In this document: in pieces, positions 8,954 to 17,434 of the stretch
Layout: each line of letters starts with the position of its first letter
How positions within the stretch are numbered: position 1 is the stretch's first letter
Source of the DNA: Streptomyces changanensis
Lineage (GTDB): Bacteria; Actinomycetota; Actinomycetes; Streptomycetales; Streptomycetaceae
DNA length: 64,000 nucleotides
NCBI RefSeq assembly: GCF_024600715.1
Contig: NZ_CP102332.1
Coordinates: 1,798,001 to 1,862,000, forward strand
Reading direction: 5' to 3'
Program-made: the position numbers and the translations under genes
The notes under the pieces: model-generated
Database searches by the model: none
The model's input: the letters and a program-made list of their open reading frames with translations, nothing else
Told to the model about the DNA's origin: nothing

Positions 8954-9769
8954 ATGAGGATCGGAGAGATCGCCGGGCTCGTCGGCGTGAGCACGCGGGC
9001 CGTGCGCCACTACCACCGGATCGGGCTGCTGCCCGAGCCGCCGCGGCGGGCCAACGGGTACCGCGCGTACACGCTGCGGGACGCCGTGCTGCTGGCGCGG
9101 GTGCGGCGGCTGGCGGAGCTGGGGCTGTCCCTGGACGAGGTGCGCGACGTGCTCGCCGACGACTCGGGGCGGGAGCTGGCCGAGGTACTGGAGGAGCTCG
9201 ACGCGGACCTGGCTCGGCAGGAGGCGGAGGTGCGGGAGCGTCGGGGGCGGCTGGCCGTCCTGCTGGCGCAGGCCCGCGAGGGGCGGCTGCCCGCCGAGGG
9301 GCCGGTGTCGCCCGAGCTGGCCGCGCTCTTCGCCGACATGGCCCGGACCAGCGCGGGGCTGCCGGGGCCGGAGCCGCGGATGGCCCGCGTGGACCGGGAG
9401 CTGTTCACGCTGATGGACACCATGGCCACCGGTGAGGAGGGGGCGCGGTTGATGGCAGCCATGCGGGAGGCGGTGGCGGAGCCGGAGGCGATGCGGCGGG
9501 CGTACGAGCTGTACGCGCGGCTGGACGAGCTGGCCGGTGCGGGGGCCGGGGACCCGCGGGTGCCCGCGGTCGCGCGGCTCCTCACCGAGCTGCTGCCGGA
9601 CGAGGTGGCGGCGGCGGTCGGCGACCTGGGTCCGGAGGCGGGGGCGGGGGTCTTCGAGGGGGCGCTGTTCGCGGAGTTCTCGCCGGCCCAGGTCGAGGTG
9701 GTCCGCCGGGCGATGCGCCTCGCGGTGGAGCGGGCGACCGGGGGCGAGCGGTGCGGGGGCGAGCGGTGA
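8954..9769 (+). CDS. MerR family transcriptional regulator
   Basis: The 271-residue protein starts with a MerR winged helix-turn-helix (MRIGEIAGLVGVSTRAVRHY, then RRANGYRAYTLRDAVLLARV). A dimerisation coiled coil follows (about residues 75-105, ELAEVLEELDADLARQEAEV). The remaining 165 residues form an all-helical effector domain without Cys pairs, so this is a drug- or ligand-type sensor rather than a metal sensor. It probably binds the dyad in its own promoter. Its stop codon overlaps the start of the next gene (GTGA), so regulator and membrane protein are translationally coupled. Confidence 0.88.
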   Translation: MRIGEIAGLVGVSTRAVRHYHRIGLLPEPPRRANGYRAYTLRDAVLLARVRRLAELGLSLDEVRDVLADDSGRELAEVLEELDADLARQEAEVRERRGRLAVLLAQAREGRLPAEGPVSPELAALFADMARTSAGLPGPEPRMARVDRELFTLMDTMATGEEGARLMAAMREAVAEPEAMRRAYELYARLDELAGAGAGDPRVPAVARLLTELLPDEVAAAVGDLGPEAGAGVFEGALFAEFSPAQVEVVRRAMRLAVERATGGERCGGER

Positions 9770-10581
9770 GACGGCTGGTGCGGGGCCTGGGCTGGGCGGT
9801 GCTCCCCGGTGAGCTGGTGCTCGTCTGCTGTCTGGCGGCCGGGGTGCGAGTACCGGCGGTCGTGCTGCACGCCGTGGAGGTGCTCGCGGTCGTGGCGCTG
9901 CTGCTGGGCGCGGTGTTGTACCGGCGGGCCCGGCGCCGGGGGCTGGCCGCGCGTGCGGCGCTGTACGAGGTCGTCCCGGAGCCGGCCGTCCGGCTGATCG
10001 GGCACGAGCTGGGGCTGCTGGCCTCCCTCGTGCGGTGGGTGCGGCGCGGGCGCCACGGGGTGCGGGCGGGGGTCGAGGGGTTCGGGCACGCGCGGGACCA
10101 GGCACCGCTGATGTACGGGTTCGCGTTCGTCTGCGTCGTCGAGACGGTCGGCATGTCCTGGCTGCTGCGGGACGTACCCGTGGTGCACGAGGTGTTCTTG
10201 GTGCTGGACGTGTACACGGTGCTCTTCGTACTGGGTCTCCACGCGGCGGCGGTCACCCGGCCGCACCTGCTGGACGGTCGGGTGCTGCGGCTGCGGCAGG
10301 GGTGCCACGTGGACCTCGCGGTGCCGCTCGACACGGTGGCCTCGGTCCGGTACGAGCCGGTGTTCACGCACCCGCGTGCCGACGGGGAGCTGGACCTCGT
10401 CGTCGGGGGGCAGACGTCGCTCACGCTGGAGCTGTCCTCGCCCGTGACGGCCGTCGGCCTGCTGGGCCGGCGGCGGGAGGTACGGGTGGTGCGGTGCCAC
10501 GCCGACGAGCCGCGCGCCCTGCTGGCGGCGCTCACGCGGGCACGAACAGCGCCTTCTCCCGCCCCGGGTACGCCCGCGTGA
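9766..10581 (+). CDS. membrane protein coupled to the MerR regulator
   Basis: I do not recognise a named family. The 271-residue protein starts at the GTG at 9766, which overlaps the upstream TGA. Hydrophobic helices occur near residues 14-30 and 34-55 and twice around 120-160 (LMYGFAFVCVVETVGMSWLL, VFLVLDVYTVLFVLGLHAA). A soluble C-terminal part of about 110 residues carries beta-strand-like sequence and no obvious catalytic motif. Coupling to a MerR gene suggests a role in the response that this regulator controls, for example to a membrane-active compound. The 3' end overlaps the convergent ribonuclease gene by 50 bp. Confidence 0.7.
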   Translation: MRRLVRGLGWAVLPGELVLVCCLAAGVRVPAVVLHAVEVLAVVALLLGAVLYRRARRRGLAARAALYEVVPEPAVRLIGHELGLLASLVRWVRRGRHGVRAGVEGFGHARDQAPLMYGFAFVCVVETVGMSWLLRDVPVVHEVFLVLDVYTVLFVLGLHAAAVTRPHLLDGRVLRLRQGCHVDLAVPLDTVASVRYEPVFTHPRADGELDLVVGGQTSLTLELSSPVTAVGLLGRRREVRVVRCHADEPRALLAALTRARTAPSPAPGTPA

Positions 10582-11998
10582 GGCGGACCTCGATCCGCTC
10601 CCCCAGCGGCAGCGGCGCGTCCGGGCTCTCCAGGCGGGCCACGACCGCCGGCGCGCCCAGGTGGACGGTGCCCGTCCTCGGGTCGCCGTCGCGGACGTCG
10701 ACGACCGTCCCGGTGAACACCTCGCCCACCCGGTCCATGAGGAGGGCGGCCTCGACCACGTCCACGGACTCCCGCTCGACCCGGTTGGCGAGGCGGGCGC
10801 CCTCCGCCATCCGGTCCGGGAGCGCCGGCAGCGCGGCCCGCACCCACTCGGGCGGCTCCCGGCCCGCGACCGCCGCGACGCACAGCTCCCCGGCGTACCG
10901 GTCGACGAGGCGGCGCAGCGGGGCGGTGCAGTGGGTGTACTCGTCGGCGACGGCGGCGTGCACCGCCGGCGACGGCACCCGCCCGTCGGTGAAGACGGTG
11001 TACGCGGCGCCGCGCAGCAGGGTGGTGCAGTCCTGGAGGAACGCGGCGTTCCGGGGCTCGGCCGGGTCCAGGCCGCGGACGAGCGCGGCGTACGACACGT
11101 GGTGCGGCCAGGGGACGCCGAGGGCCTCGGCGGAGCGGCGCAGCCGGGCCACCGCCCCGTCGGTGGAGGGCGCGGGCAGGGTGCGCAGGACGCCGGTGCC
11201 CGCCGCGGTCATCAGGTCGGCGGCGGCCATACCGGTGAGGAGGGAGATCTGGGCGTTCCAGGCGTCGGCGGGGCGCGGGGGGCGGTACTCCAGGAGGTAT
11301 CCGCCGTCGCTCTCGCTGACCTCCTGTTCGGGGACGGGCAGGGAGACGCCGCCGCGTGCCACCTCCTGCTCCTCCCGGAGGCGGCCGACCTCGCGCAGCA
11401 GCGCGAGGGGCTCCTCGGCGGTGCCGGTGTCGATCAGCCGCTGGACCGTCGCGTAGTCGAGGCGGGCGCGGCTGCGGACGAGGGCGCGGCGCACGTCGGT
11501 GGCGACGTTCCGGCCGTGCGCGTCCAGGTCGATGCGCCACAGCAGCGCGGGCACCGTCCGGTCGGGCAGGAGGCTGGCGGCGCCTTCGGAGAGGACGGGC
11601 GGGTGCAGGGGGACGCGGCCGTCGGGGAAGTACAGGGTCTGCACGCGGCGGTGCGCCTCCGCGTCGACGGCCCCGCCCGGGGTGACGAACGCGGCGACGT
11701 CGGCGATGGCGTAGTGGACGCGGTAGCCGCCGCCGGGCCGGCGCTCCAGGTGCATGGCCTGGTCCAGGTCGGTGGAGCCCGGCGGGTCGACGGTGAACAG
11801 CGGCAGGCCGGTGGCGTCGGCGCGGCCGTCCGGCGGGCGTCCCGGCGGGTGCGGGGAGCGGGCGGCGGCCTCCGCCTCGGCGAGGACGTCCGGCGGGAAA
11901 CCGCTCGGGACGCCGAGGGCGGTGCGCAGCGCGCCGAGGGCCGCCCGCAGGGGCGCGGCCTCGGCGGTGCCGGTCACGTGCACCTGGCGGCGGGGCAT
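10532..11998 (-). CDS. RNB-domain ribonuclease (RNase II/R family)
   Basis: The 488-residue protein (ATG at 11998) is a compact RNase II-type 3'-5' exoribonuclease. The RNB active-site Asp cluster is visible in FTVDPPGSTDLDQAMH (about residues 70-85), and the central channel segments include HYAIADVAAFV and DEYTHCTAPLRRLVDRY. The C-terminus contains an OB/S1-like strand set (FTGTVVDVRDGDPRTGTVHL). The N-terminal cold-shock domains of RNase II/R are missing, as is normal for the actinobacterial short form. It degrades single-stranded RNA from the 3' end. It diverges from yaaA across about 95 bp and its last 50 bp overlap the convergent membrane-protein gene. Confidence 0.9.
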   Translation of the reverse strand: MPRRQVHVTGTAEAAPLRAALGALRTALGVPSGFPPDVLAEAEAAARSPHPPGRPPDGRADATGLPLFTVDPPGSTDLDQAMHLERRPGGGYRVHYAIADVAAFVTPGGAVDAEAHRRVQTLYFPDGRVPLHPPVLSEGAASLLPDRTVPALLWRIDLDAHGRNVATDVRRALVRSRARLDYATVQRLIDTGTAEEPLALLREVGRLREEQEVARGGVSLPVPEQEVSESDGGYLLEYRPPRPADAWNAQISLLTGMAAADLMTAAGTGVLRTLPAPSTDGAVARLRRSAEALGVPWPHHVSYAALVRGLDPAEPRNAAFLQDCTTLLRGAAYTVFTDGRVPSPAVHAAVADEYTHCTAPLRRLVDRYAGELCVAAVAGREPPEWVRAALPALPDRMAEGARLANRVERESVDVVEAALLMDRVGEVFTGTVVDVRDGDPRTGTVHLGAPAVVARLESPDAPLPLGERIEVRLTRAYPGREKALFVPA

Positions 11999-12093
11999 AC
12001 GCCGAGCGTAGGGCGCCCGGCCGGGTGCGGCACTTTGTACGCTGGGCGGCCGGGGCCGCACCCCCGGTCCACCCGTACGTGAGGAGAACCACC

Positions 12094-12876
12094 GTGCTCG
12101 TGCTGTTGCCGCCGTCGGAGGGCAAGGCCGCCTCGGGGCGCGGCGCGCCGCTGCGGCCGGAGTCGCTGTCGCTGCCGGGGCTGGCCGGAGCGCGGGCGGC
12201 CGTGCTCGCGGAGCTGGTCGAGCTGTGCGCGGCGGACGAGGAGAAGGCGCGTGAGGTGCTGGGGCTGAGCGAGGGGCTGCGGGGCGAGGTCGTCAAGAAC
12301 GCCGGGCTGCTCCAGGCCGGTGCCCGTCCGGCGGGCGAGGTCTACACGGGCGTCCTGTACGACGCGCTGGGCCTCGCGACGCTGGACGCGGCCGCGCGGA
12401 AGCGGGCCCGGTCGTCGCTGCTCGTCTTCTCGGGCCTGTGGGGCGCGGTACGGGTCGACGACCGGATCCCGTCGTACCGCTGCTCCATGGGTGTGCGCCT
12501 GCCGGGACTCGGCGCGCTGGGTGCGTACTGGCGCGGCCCGATGGCGGCGGTCATGCCGGCGGCGGCCGGGGACGGGCTGGTGCTGGACCTGCGGTCGGCG
12601 GCGTACGCGGCGGCGTGGCGGCCGAAGGGCGAGGTCGCGGGGCGCACGGCGACGGTGCGGGTGCTGCACGCGCCGACCCGGAAGGTGGTCAGCCACTTCA
12701 ACAAGGCGACCAAGGGCCGGATCGTGCGGAGCCTGCTGGAGGCGGGCGCCGCGCCGGCGGGGCCGGCCGAGCTGCTGGAGGCGCTGCGCGACCTCGGGTA
12801 CGTCGTGGAGTGCGCCGCGCCGGAGAGGGCCGGGAAGGCGTGGTCGCTGGACGTGCTGGTGGACGAGGTGCACTGA
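12094..12876 (+). CDS. yaaA: peroxide stress protein YaaA
   Basis: The 260-residue DUF328/YaaA protein starts at the GTG at 12094, which follows GAGGAG. Family motifs are plain: LLPPSEGKA at the N-terminus, VYTGVLYDALGL, FSGLWGAVRVDDRIPSYR and SHFNKATKGRIVR. In E. coli YaaA binds DNA and lowers free intracellular iron during hydrogen peroxide stress, limiting Fenton damage; the mechanism in actinobacteria is not settled. The gene is monocistronic and is followed by a tandem-repeat spacer. Confidence 0.92.
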   Translation: MLVLLPPSEGKAASGRGAPLRPESLSLPGLAGARAAVLAELVELCAADEEKAREVLGLSEGLRGEVVKNAGLLQAGARPAGEVYTGVLYDALGLATLDAAARKRARSSLLVFSGLWGAVRVDDRIPSYRCSMGVRLPGLGALGAYWRGPMAAVMPAAAGDGLVLDLRSAAYAAAWRPKGEVAGRTATVRVLHAPTRKVVSHFNKATKGRIVRSLLEAGAAPAGPAELLEALRDLGYVVECAAPERAGKAWSLDVLVDEVH

Positions 12877-12930
12877 GCCGCGCCCCCGGCGGCTGCGCTG
12901 CTGCCGGCCGCCTGCGCCGCCTGTGCCGCT

Positions 12931-13135
12931 GTGCTGGCCGTGCCGCCCGTGGTGCTGTGCCGGTCGTGCCGCTCGTGGTGCTGTGCTGGCCGTGCCGCTC
13001 GTGGTGCTGTGCCGGTCGTGCCGCTCGTGGTGCTGTGCCGGTCGTGGCGCCCGTGGTGCTGTGCCGGTCGTGCCGCCCGTGGTGCTGTGCCGGTCGTGGC
13101 GCCCGTGATGCTGTGCCGGTCGTGCCGCTCGTGCC
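12931..13135. repeat. 26-bp minisatellite, about seven to eight copies
   Basis: Units such as CCGCTCGTGGTGCTGTGCCG plus GTCGTG repeat head to tail with a 26-bp period. The main variation is between CCGCTC, CCGCCC and GCGCCC at the start of each unit. Because 26 is not divisible by three, every frame cycles and no protein is conserved across the array. It occupies most of the 324-bp gap between yaaA and the aldolase gene. Confidence 0.88.
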
Positions 13136-13200
13136 GCCTGTTGCACGGCGTGCAACGTTCGTTGCGGGGTGGGGCGGGCGCGGGCAGGATGCCGGGCGTG

Positions 13201-13860
13201 ATGACGCCGGAACTGCTGCCCGCGCTGGGCGGGCCCGTGCTGCCCGTGGTGGTCGTCGAGGACGCCGCCGGGGCGGTCCCCCTGGCACGCGCCCTGGTGG
13301 CGGGTGGTCTGCCGGCGGTCGAGGTGACCCTGCGGACGCCCGCGGCGCTCGACGCGATCCGGGCGATCACCGCCGAGGTGCCGGGGGCACTGGTCGGCGC
13401 GGGCACGGTGGTGTCGCCACGCGCCGTCGAGGAGGCGGTCGCCGCGGGCGCGCGGTTCCTCGTGAGCCCCGGCTGGACGGGCGGGCTGCTCGCCGCGATG
13501 GAGGCGTCGGGGGTGCCGTACCTGCCGGGGGTCTCGACCGTCTCGGAGGTCGTGGCCCTGCTGGAGCGCGGCGTGCGCGACATGAAGTTCTTCCCTGCCG
13601 AGGCGGCGGGCGGCAGCGCGTACCTGGCCGCGCTGGCCGGACCGCTGCCGACGGCGCGGTTCTGCCCGACGGGAGGGATCACGGCGGGGTCGGCGCGCGG
13701 CTACCTGGCGCTGCCGAACGTTCCCTGCGTGGGCGGTACCTGGGTGGCACCACCCGCCGCGCTCGCGGCCGGGGACTGGGCGCGGGTCGAGTCCCTGGCA
13801 CGCGGGGCGGCGGCCCTCGCGGCGGGGCCGGGCGCGGCGCCCGGCGGCGCGACCCGGTAG
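13201..13860 (+). CDS. eda: 2-keto-4-hydroxyglutarate / KDPG aldolase
   Basis: This 219-residue class I aldolase folds as a TIM barrel. Segments matching the family are VVVVEDAAGAVPLARALV (Glu of the active site), VEVTLRTPAALDAI, GAGTV, KFFPAEAAGG (Schiff-base Lys) and CPTGGI (phosphate-binding loop). It splits 2-keto-3-deoxy-6-phosphogluconate into pyruvate and glyceraldehyde 3-phosphate, or KHG into pyruvate and glyoxylate. No 6-phosphogluconate dehydratase gene is adjacent, so its pathway role here is open. The ATG at 13201 is used; a GTG immediately precedes it. Confidence 0.92.
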   Translation: MTPELLPALGGPVLPVVVVEDAAGAVPLARALVAGGLPAVEVTLRTPAALDAIRAITAEVPGALVGAGTVVSPRAVEEAVAAGARFLVSPGWTGGLLAAMEASGVPYLPGVSTVSEVVALLERGVRDMKFFPAEAAGGSAYLAALAGPLPTARFCPTGGITAGSARGYLALPNVPCVGGTWVAPPAALAAGDWARVESLARGAAALAAGPGAAPGGATR

Positions 13861-13965
13861 GGCGGGGGCGGTGAGACGCCGCGCCCGGGGGCGCGGGCGG
13901 GTCGCTGCTCCCGGGGCGTGGCCCGATGGCGCGGGGCGAACGCCGGATGCGGTTCTCCGGGTGGG

Positions 13966-15402
13966 TCAGCGCAGGTGGGACGTGTCGTTGAGCAGTCGGA
14001 CCGAGGCGTTGCCGTCGCGGTAGTAGGCGACGGCCGAGACGGACGCGGCGGACAGCTCCATCCGGAACAGCGCCTCGGGCGGGGCGCCCAGGGCGAGGCG
14101 GACGAGGGTCTTGATCGGCGTCACGTGCGTGACGAGCAGGAGCGTGCGCCCCGCGTGGCGCTCCGTCAGCCGGTCGCGGGTGGCGGCGACCCGGCGCGCG
14201 ACCGCCGCGAACGACTCGCCACCGCCCGTGGGCGCGGCCTTCGGCGAGGCCAGCCAGGCGTCGAGGTCGTCCGGGTACCGCTCGCGCACCTCGGCGAACG
14301 TCAGGCCCTCCCACGCCCCGAAGTCCGTCTCGCGCAAGCCGTCGTCGACGCGCACGTCGAGCCCGAGGCTCTCCGCGACGGTCGCGGCGGTCTGGCGGCA
14401 GCGCAGCAGCGGCGACGAGACGATCTCCTGGACGGTGCCGCGCGCGGCGAGCGCCGCGGCGACGGCCCGCGCCTGGTGCAGCCCGGCCGGGGACAGTTCC
14501 GGGTCGGTGCCGCCGCTGCCGGAGAACCGCTTCTGCGGGGTGAGCGCCGTCTCGCCGTGCCGCAGCAGGACGAAGGTGGCGGGCGCCCCGAGGTCGGCGG
14601 GCGCGGCCCAGCCGACGGGCGGCGTCGCGGGCGACGCCCCGGCGGCGGGCACGGGCTCGGCCGTGGCGGGCGCGGGCTCCGCCCCGGCGGGGGCCGCCGG
14701 GGCGGCCGAGACCGCGGAGCCCGCCGGAGCCACGGGACCGGCCGGGGCCGTGGCGCCCCCCGGGGCCGTAGGGGCGGACGAGGCCGCGGGGCCGGACAAG
14801 GCCCCCGTACCGGAGGGGCCGGTGCCCGGGCCGGTCACGGGGCCGCCCACCGGTGGTGCCGTGGCGTGCGCGAGCGCCGCGCGGGCCTTCGCCGCGCCCG
14901 CCGTCGCGTCGCCGACCACGCGTGCCGCGCCGGCGTCCAGCGCGGCGCGCGACGCGGACGGCTGCCACTGCCGTCCCGCGCGGCCCGCGTCCATGGCCTC
15001 GTTGGCGAGCCGGTCGGCGTGCTTGTTGCGCTCGCGCGGGATCCACTCGTACGTGACCTGCCCGGGCGGGTAGATCCGCGCGGCCTCCGCGGCGAGCGGC
15101 TTCATGTCCGGGTGCTTGATCCTCCAGCGGCCGGACATCTGCTCGACGACCAGCTTGGAGTCCATCCGCACCCGGACCGACGCGTCCGGCGCGAGCTCGC
15201 GCGCGGCGCGCAACCCGGCCAGCAGGCCCTTGTACTCGGCGACGTTGTTCGTGGCCACGCCGATGAACTCCGCCGCCTCGGCGAGCGCCTCCCCCGACAC
15301 CGGGTCGAGGACGACCGCGCCGTACCCGGCCGGGCCGGGGTTGCCCCGGGAGCCGCCGTCGGCCTCGACGATCAGCTCGGACAGCCGCTCCCCACCGCTC
15401 AT
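13966..15402 (-). CDS. bifunctional RNase H / acid phosphatase
   Basis: The 478-residue fusion carries an N-terminal type I RNase H domain and a C-terminal histidine phosphatase. The RNase H catalytic carboxylates appear in VEADGGSRGNPGPAGYG, NNVAEYKGLL, RMDSKLVVEQ and RNKHADRLAN. An Ala/Pro/Gly-rich linker of about 120 residues (about 165-285) separates the domains. The phosphatase has the phospho-His motif VLLRHGETALT and the second catalytic His in LLVTHVTPIK. The architecture matches the S. coelicolor SCO2299 protein, described as RNase H plus acid phosphatase. The linker is longer than I would expect. It is the last gene of the Nif3 operon: the upstream stop and its ATG share one base (TAATG). 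Confidence 0.93.
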   Translation of the reverse strand: MSGGERLSELIVEADGGSRGNPGPAGYGAVVLDPVSGEALAEAAEFIGVATNNVAEYKGLLAGLRAARELAPDASVRVRMDSKLVVEQMSGRWRIKHPDMKPLAAEAARIYPPGQVTYEWIPRERNKHADRLANEAMDAGRAGRQWQPSASRAALDAGAARVVGDATAGAAKARAALAHATAPPVGGPVTGPGTGPSGTGALSGPAASSAPTAPGGATAPAGPVAPAGSAVSAAPAAPAGAEPAPATAEPVPAAGASPATPPVGWAAPADLGAPATFVLLRHGETALTPQKRFSGSGGTDPELSPAGLHQARAVAAALAARGTVQEIVSSPLLRCRQTAATVAESLGLDVRVDDGLRETDFGAWEGLTFAEVRERYPDDLDAWLASPKAAPTGGGESFAAVARRVAATRDRLTERHAGRTLLLVTHVTPIKTLVRLALGAPPEALFRMELSAASVSAVAYYRDGNASVRLLNDTSHLR

Positions 15403-16145
15403 TACAGCCCGGACTCCGAGGTGCGGATCAGGATGCGTCGGCAGTTCTCGCACCGCAGGACCGAGTCGGCCGCGGCGGCGCGGACCTCGTTCACCTCGGT
15501 GATGTTCAGCTCGATGTGGCAGCCCTCGCAGCGGCGCTGGTACAGGCGGGCCGCGCCGACACCGCCCTGCTGCCCGCGGATCTTCTCGTACAGCTTCATC
15601 AGGTCCGCCGGCACCGAGCCGGCGACCAGCTCGCGCTCCTTGGTGACGGAGGCGGTCTCGGCGTCCAGCTCCTGCTGGGCGCGGTCACGGCGGCCGGTGG
15701 CGTCGTCGACCTTGGTCTGGACGGCGGCGGCGCGCGCGGTCAGCTCCTCGACACGCGCCTGCGCGGACTCGCGGCGCTCCATGACCTCCAGGACCACGTC
15801 CTCCAGGTCGCCCTGGCGCTTGGCGAGGGAGACGATCTCCCGCTGGAGGCTCTCCAGGTCCTTCGGGGAGGAGACGGCGCCCGAGTCGAGGCGCTGCTGG
15901 TCGCGGGCGGAGCGCTGGCGGACCTGGTCCACGTCCTGCTCGGCCTTCGTCTGCTCGCGCGCGCAGTCGCCCTCCTCCGTCTGCGCGGCGACGAGCAGGT
16001 CGCGCAGCTGGGTGAGGTCCTTGGTCAGCGCCTCGATCTCGGCGTGCTCGGGCAGGGTCCTGCGCTTGTGGGCGAGCTGCGACAGGCGCGTGTCGAGGGC
16101 CTGGACGTCGAGGAGGCGGATCTGGTCGGCGGGCGCGGCGTTCAG
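15402..16145 (-). CDS. coiled-coil protein with C-terminal C4 zinc ribbon, CTG start
   Basis: The 247-residue protein begins NAAPADQIRLLDVQALD, continues as a long antiparallel coiled coil (about 30-175, rich in Glu/Gln/Arg/Leu) and ends with a zinc ribbon (CEGCH and CENC). This is the COG1579 type, linked to nucleic-acid metabolism by its constant pairing with Nif3 and RNase H genes. No ATG, GTG or TTG precedes the conserved N-terminus in frame. The CTG at 16145 sits 8-9 bases after AGGAG and overlaps the Nif3 stop as CTGA, so I take CTG as the start. The overlap implies translational coupling. Confidence 0.88.
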   Translation of the reverse strand: MNAAPADQIRLLDVQALDTRLSQLAHKRRTLPEHAEIEALTKDLTQLRDLLVAAQTEEGDCAREQTKAEQDVDQVRQRSARDQQRLDSGAVSSPKDLESLQREIVSLAKRQGDLEDVVLEVMERRESAQARVEELTARAAAVQTKVDDATGRRDRAQQELDAETASVTKERELVAGSVPADLMKLYEKIRGQQGGVGAARLYQRRCEGCHIELNITEVNEVRAAAADSVLRCENCRRILIRTSESGL

Positions 16146-16981
16146 TTGGGGGCTCCTGGGGAGGTGTGATGAGCGACGGGGGACGTGTGGTGGGCGGCCC
16201 ACGGGTCGGTGACCGTCTTGGAGACGTGCACCCGCAGGTTCCAGCCGCGGCGGTCGGAGATCTCGTCGAGCTGGGCGGCGGCCAGTTCGCACCAGGGCCA
16301 CTCGGTGGCCCAGTGGGCCGCGTCGACGAGGCCGAGCGGGGTGTGCTGGGTGGCCTCCGACGCCGGGTGGTGGCGCAGGTCGGCGGTGAGGAAGGCGTCG
16401 ACGCCCGCCGCGCGCACGGCGTCGAACAGGCTGTCGCCGGAGCCGCCGCTGACGGCGACCCGGCGCACGGGCGCGTCGAGGTCGCCCGCGACGCGGATGC
16501 CCTGCGCGGTGGCGGGCAGCCGCCTGGCGGCGCGGGCCGCGAACGCGCGCAGGGTCTCCGGGGGGTCGAGCTCGCAGATCCGGCCGAGGCCGTTCTCCGG
16601 TACGAGGGGGCCGACGACCCGCAGGTCGAGGGCGCCGGCGAGGGCGTCGGAGACGCCGGGGTCGGCGGTGTCGGCGTTGGTGTGCGCCACGTGCAGGGCG
16701 ACGTCGTGCTTGATGAGGGTGTGCACGACGCGGCCCTTGAAGTGGGAGGCCGCGACGGTCGTGGTGCCGCGCAGGTAGAGCGGGTGGTGGGTGACCAGGA
16801 GCTGCGCGCCGAGGGCGATGGCCTCGTCGGCGACCTCCTGGACGGGGTCCACGGCGAAGAGGACGCGGTCGACCTCGGCGTCCGGGTCGCCGCAGACGGT
16901 GCCGACGGCGTCCCACTGTTCGGCCCGCTCGGGGGGCCAGAGGGCGTCGAGCTCGGCGAGGACTTCGGTGAGACGTGGCAC
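16142..16981 (-). CDS. Nif3-like dinuclear metal centre hexameric protein
   Basis: The 279-residue protein is a complete Nif3/YbgI family member. Metal ligands lie in LLVTHHPLYLRG (about residues 62-73), HVAHTNADTA and ADLRHHPASEA, and the glycine loop AVSGGSGDSLFDAV is conserved. Homologues form toroidal hexamers with two metals per subunit. GTP cyclohydrolase-like or metallochaperone roles have been proposed, none settled. It is the first gene of the operon with the zinc-ribbon and RNase H/phosphatase genes. The C-terminal tail repeats AHHTSP twice, an oddity not seen in most homologues I know. Confidence 0.9.
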   Translation of the reverse strand: MPRLTEVLAELDALWPPERAEQWDAVGTVCGDPDAEVDRVLFAVDPVQEVADEAIALGAQLLVTHHPLYLRGTTTVAASHFKGRVVHTLIKHDVALHVAHTNADTADPGVSDALAGALDLRVVGPLVPENGLGRICELDPPETLRAFAARAARRLPATAQGIRVAGDLDAPVRRVAVSGGSGDSLFDAVRAAGVDAFLTADLRHHPASEATQHTPLGLVDAAHWATEWPWCELAAAQLDEISDRRGWNLRVHVSKTVTDPWAAHHTSPVAHHTSPGAPN

Positions 16982-17434
16982 GAGGCAAGGCTACCCGCAA
17001 GGCCAGGAGGGACGGATCCCCTCCCCACACGGGCCCCGCGGGCACCGCCCCGGCCACCCCGGCCGGCCCAGCGCGACCGGCGGAGGCACCGCCCCGGCCG
17101 CCCCCGCCGGCCCGCGCGACGCCCCGGGCACGGTCCTGGCCGCCCCCACCGGCCCGCCGCGGCCCCGGGGTACGGCTACGGCCGTTCGGGTGAGGGTCCG
17201 GTGCCGTTCGCACGGGGCGCCCCGTGCTCCCCGGGGCCCGGGTGGCGCCCCTGGACCGGACTTGCCCGTTCCGCTCGGTACCGCCGCGCCGCCCACCAGC
17301 GGCGACGGTGAGCACATCGGCGCCCTCCCGCTCAGGCGAACCCCTCGACTGCCACCCTTATGTGTGAAGCGGGCGGGTTCGCACGGTTCGGCAGGGAGTA
17401 CGAAAACTAGCTTCGGGGCCGGAGGTGACGAGCC
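16982..17434. other. gene-free spacer between divergent genes
   Basis: The 453-bp gap between the Nif3 operon (leftward) and the next rightward gene contains no convincing gene. Most of it is low-complexity G+C. Around 17340-17410 the composition is less extreme (CTTATGTGTGAAGCGGG, TACGAAAACTAGCTTCG), which is where a rightward promoter would be expected, followed by GGAGGTGA just before the next start. Confidence 0.6.

Noticed and set aside
9582..12296. A 904-codon minus-strand frame
   Set aside because: Overlaps the RNB ribonuclease gene in another frame and the MerR-coupled gene antisense; no recognisable domain.
12931..13135. CRISPR-like array
   Set aside because: Units are contiguous without unique spacers, period 26 bp, and no cas genes exist; it is a minisatellite.
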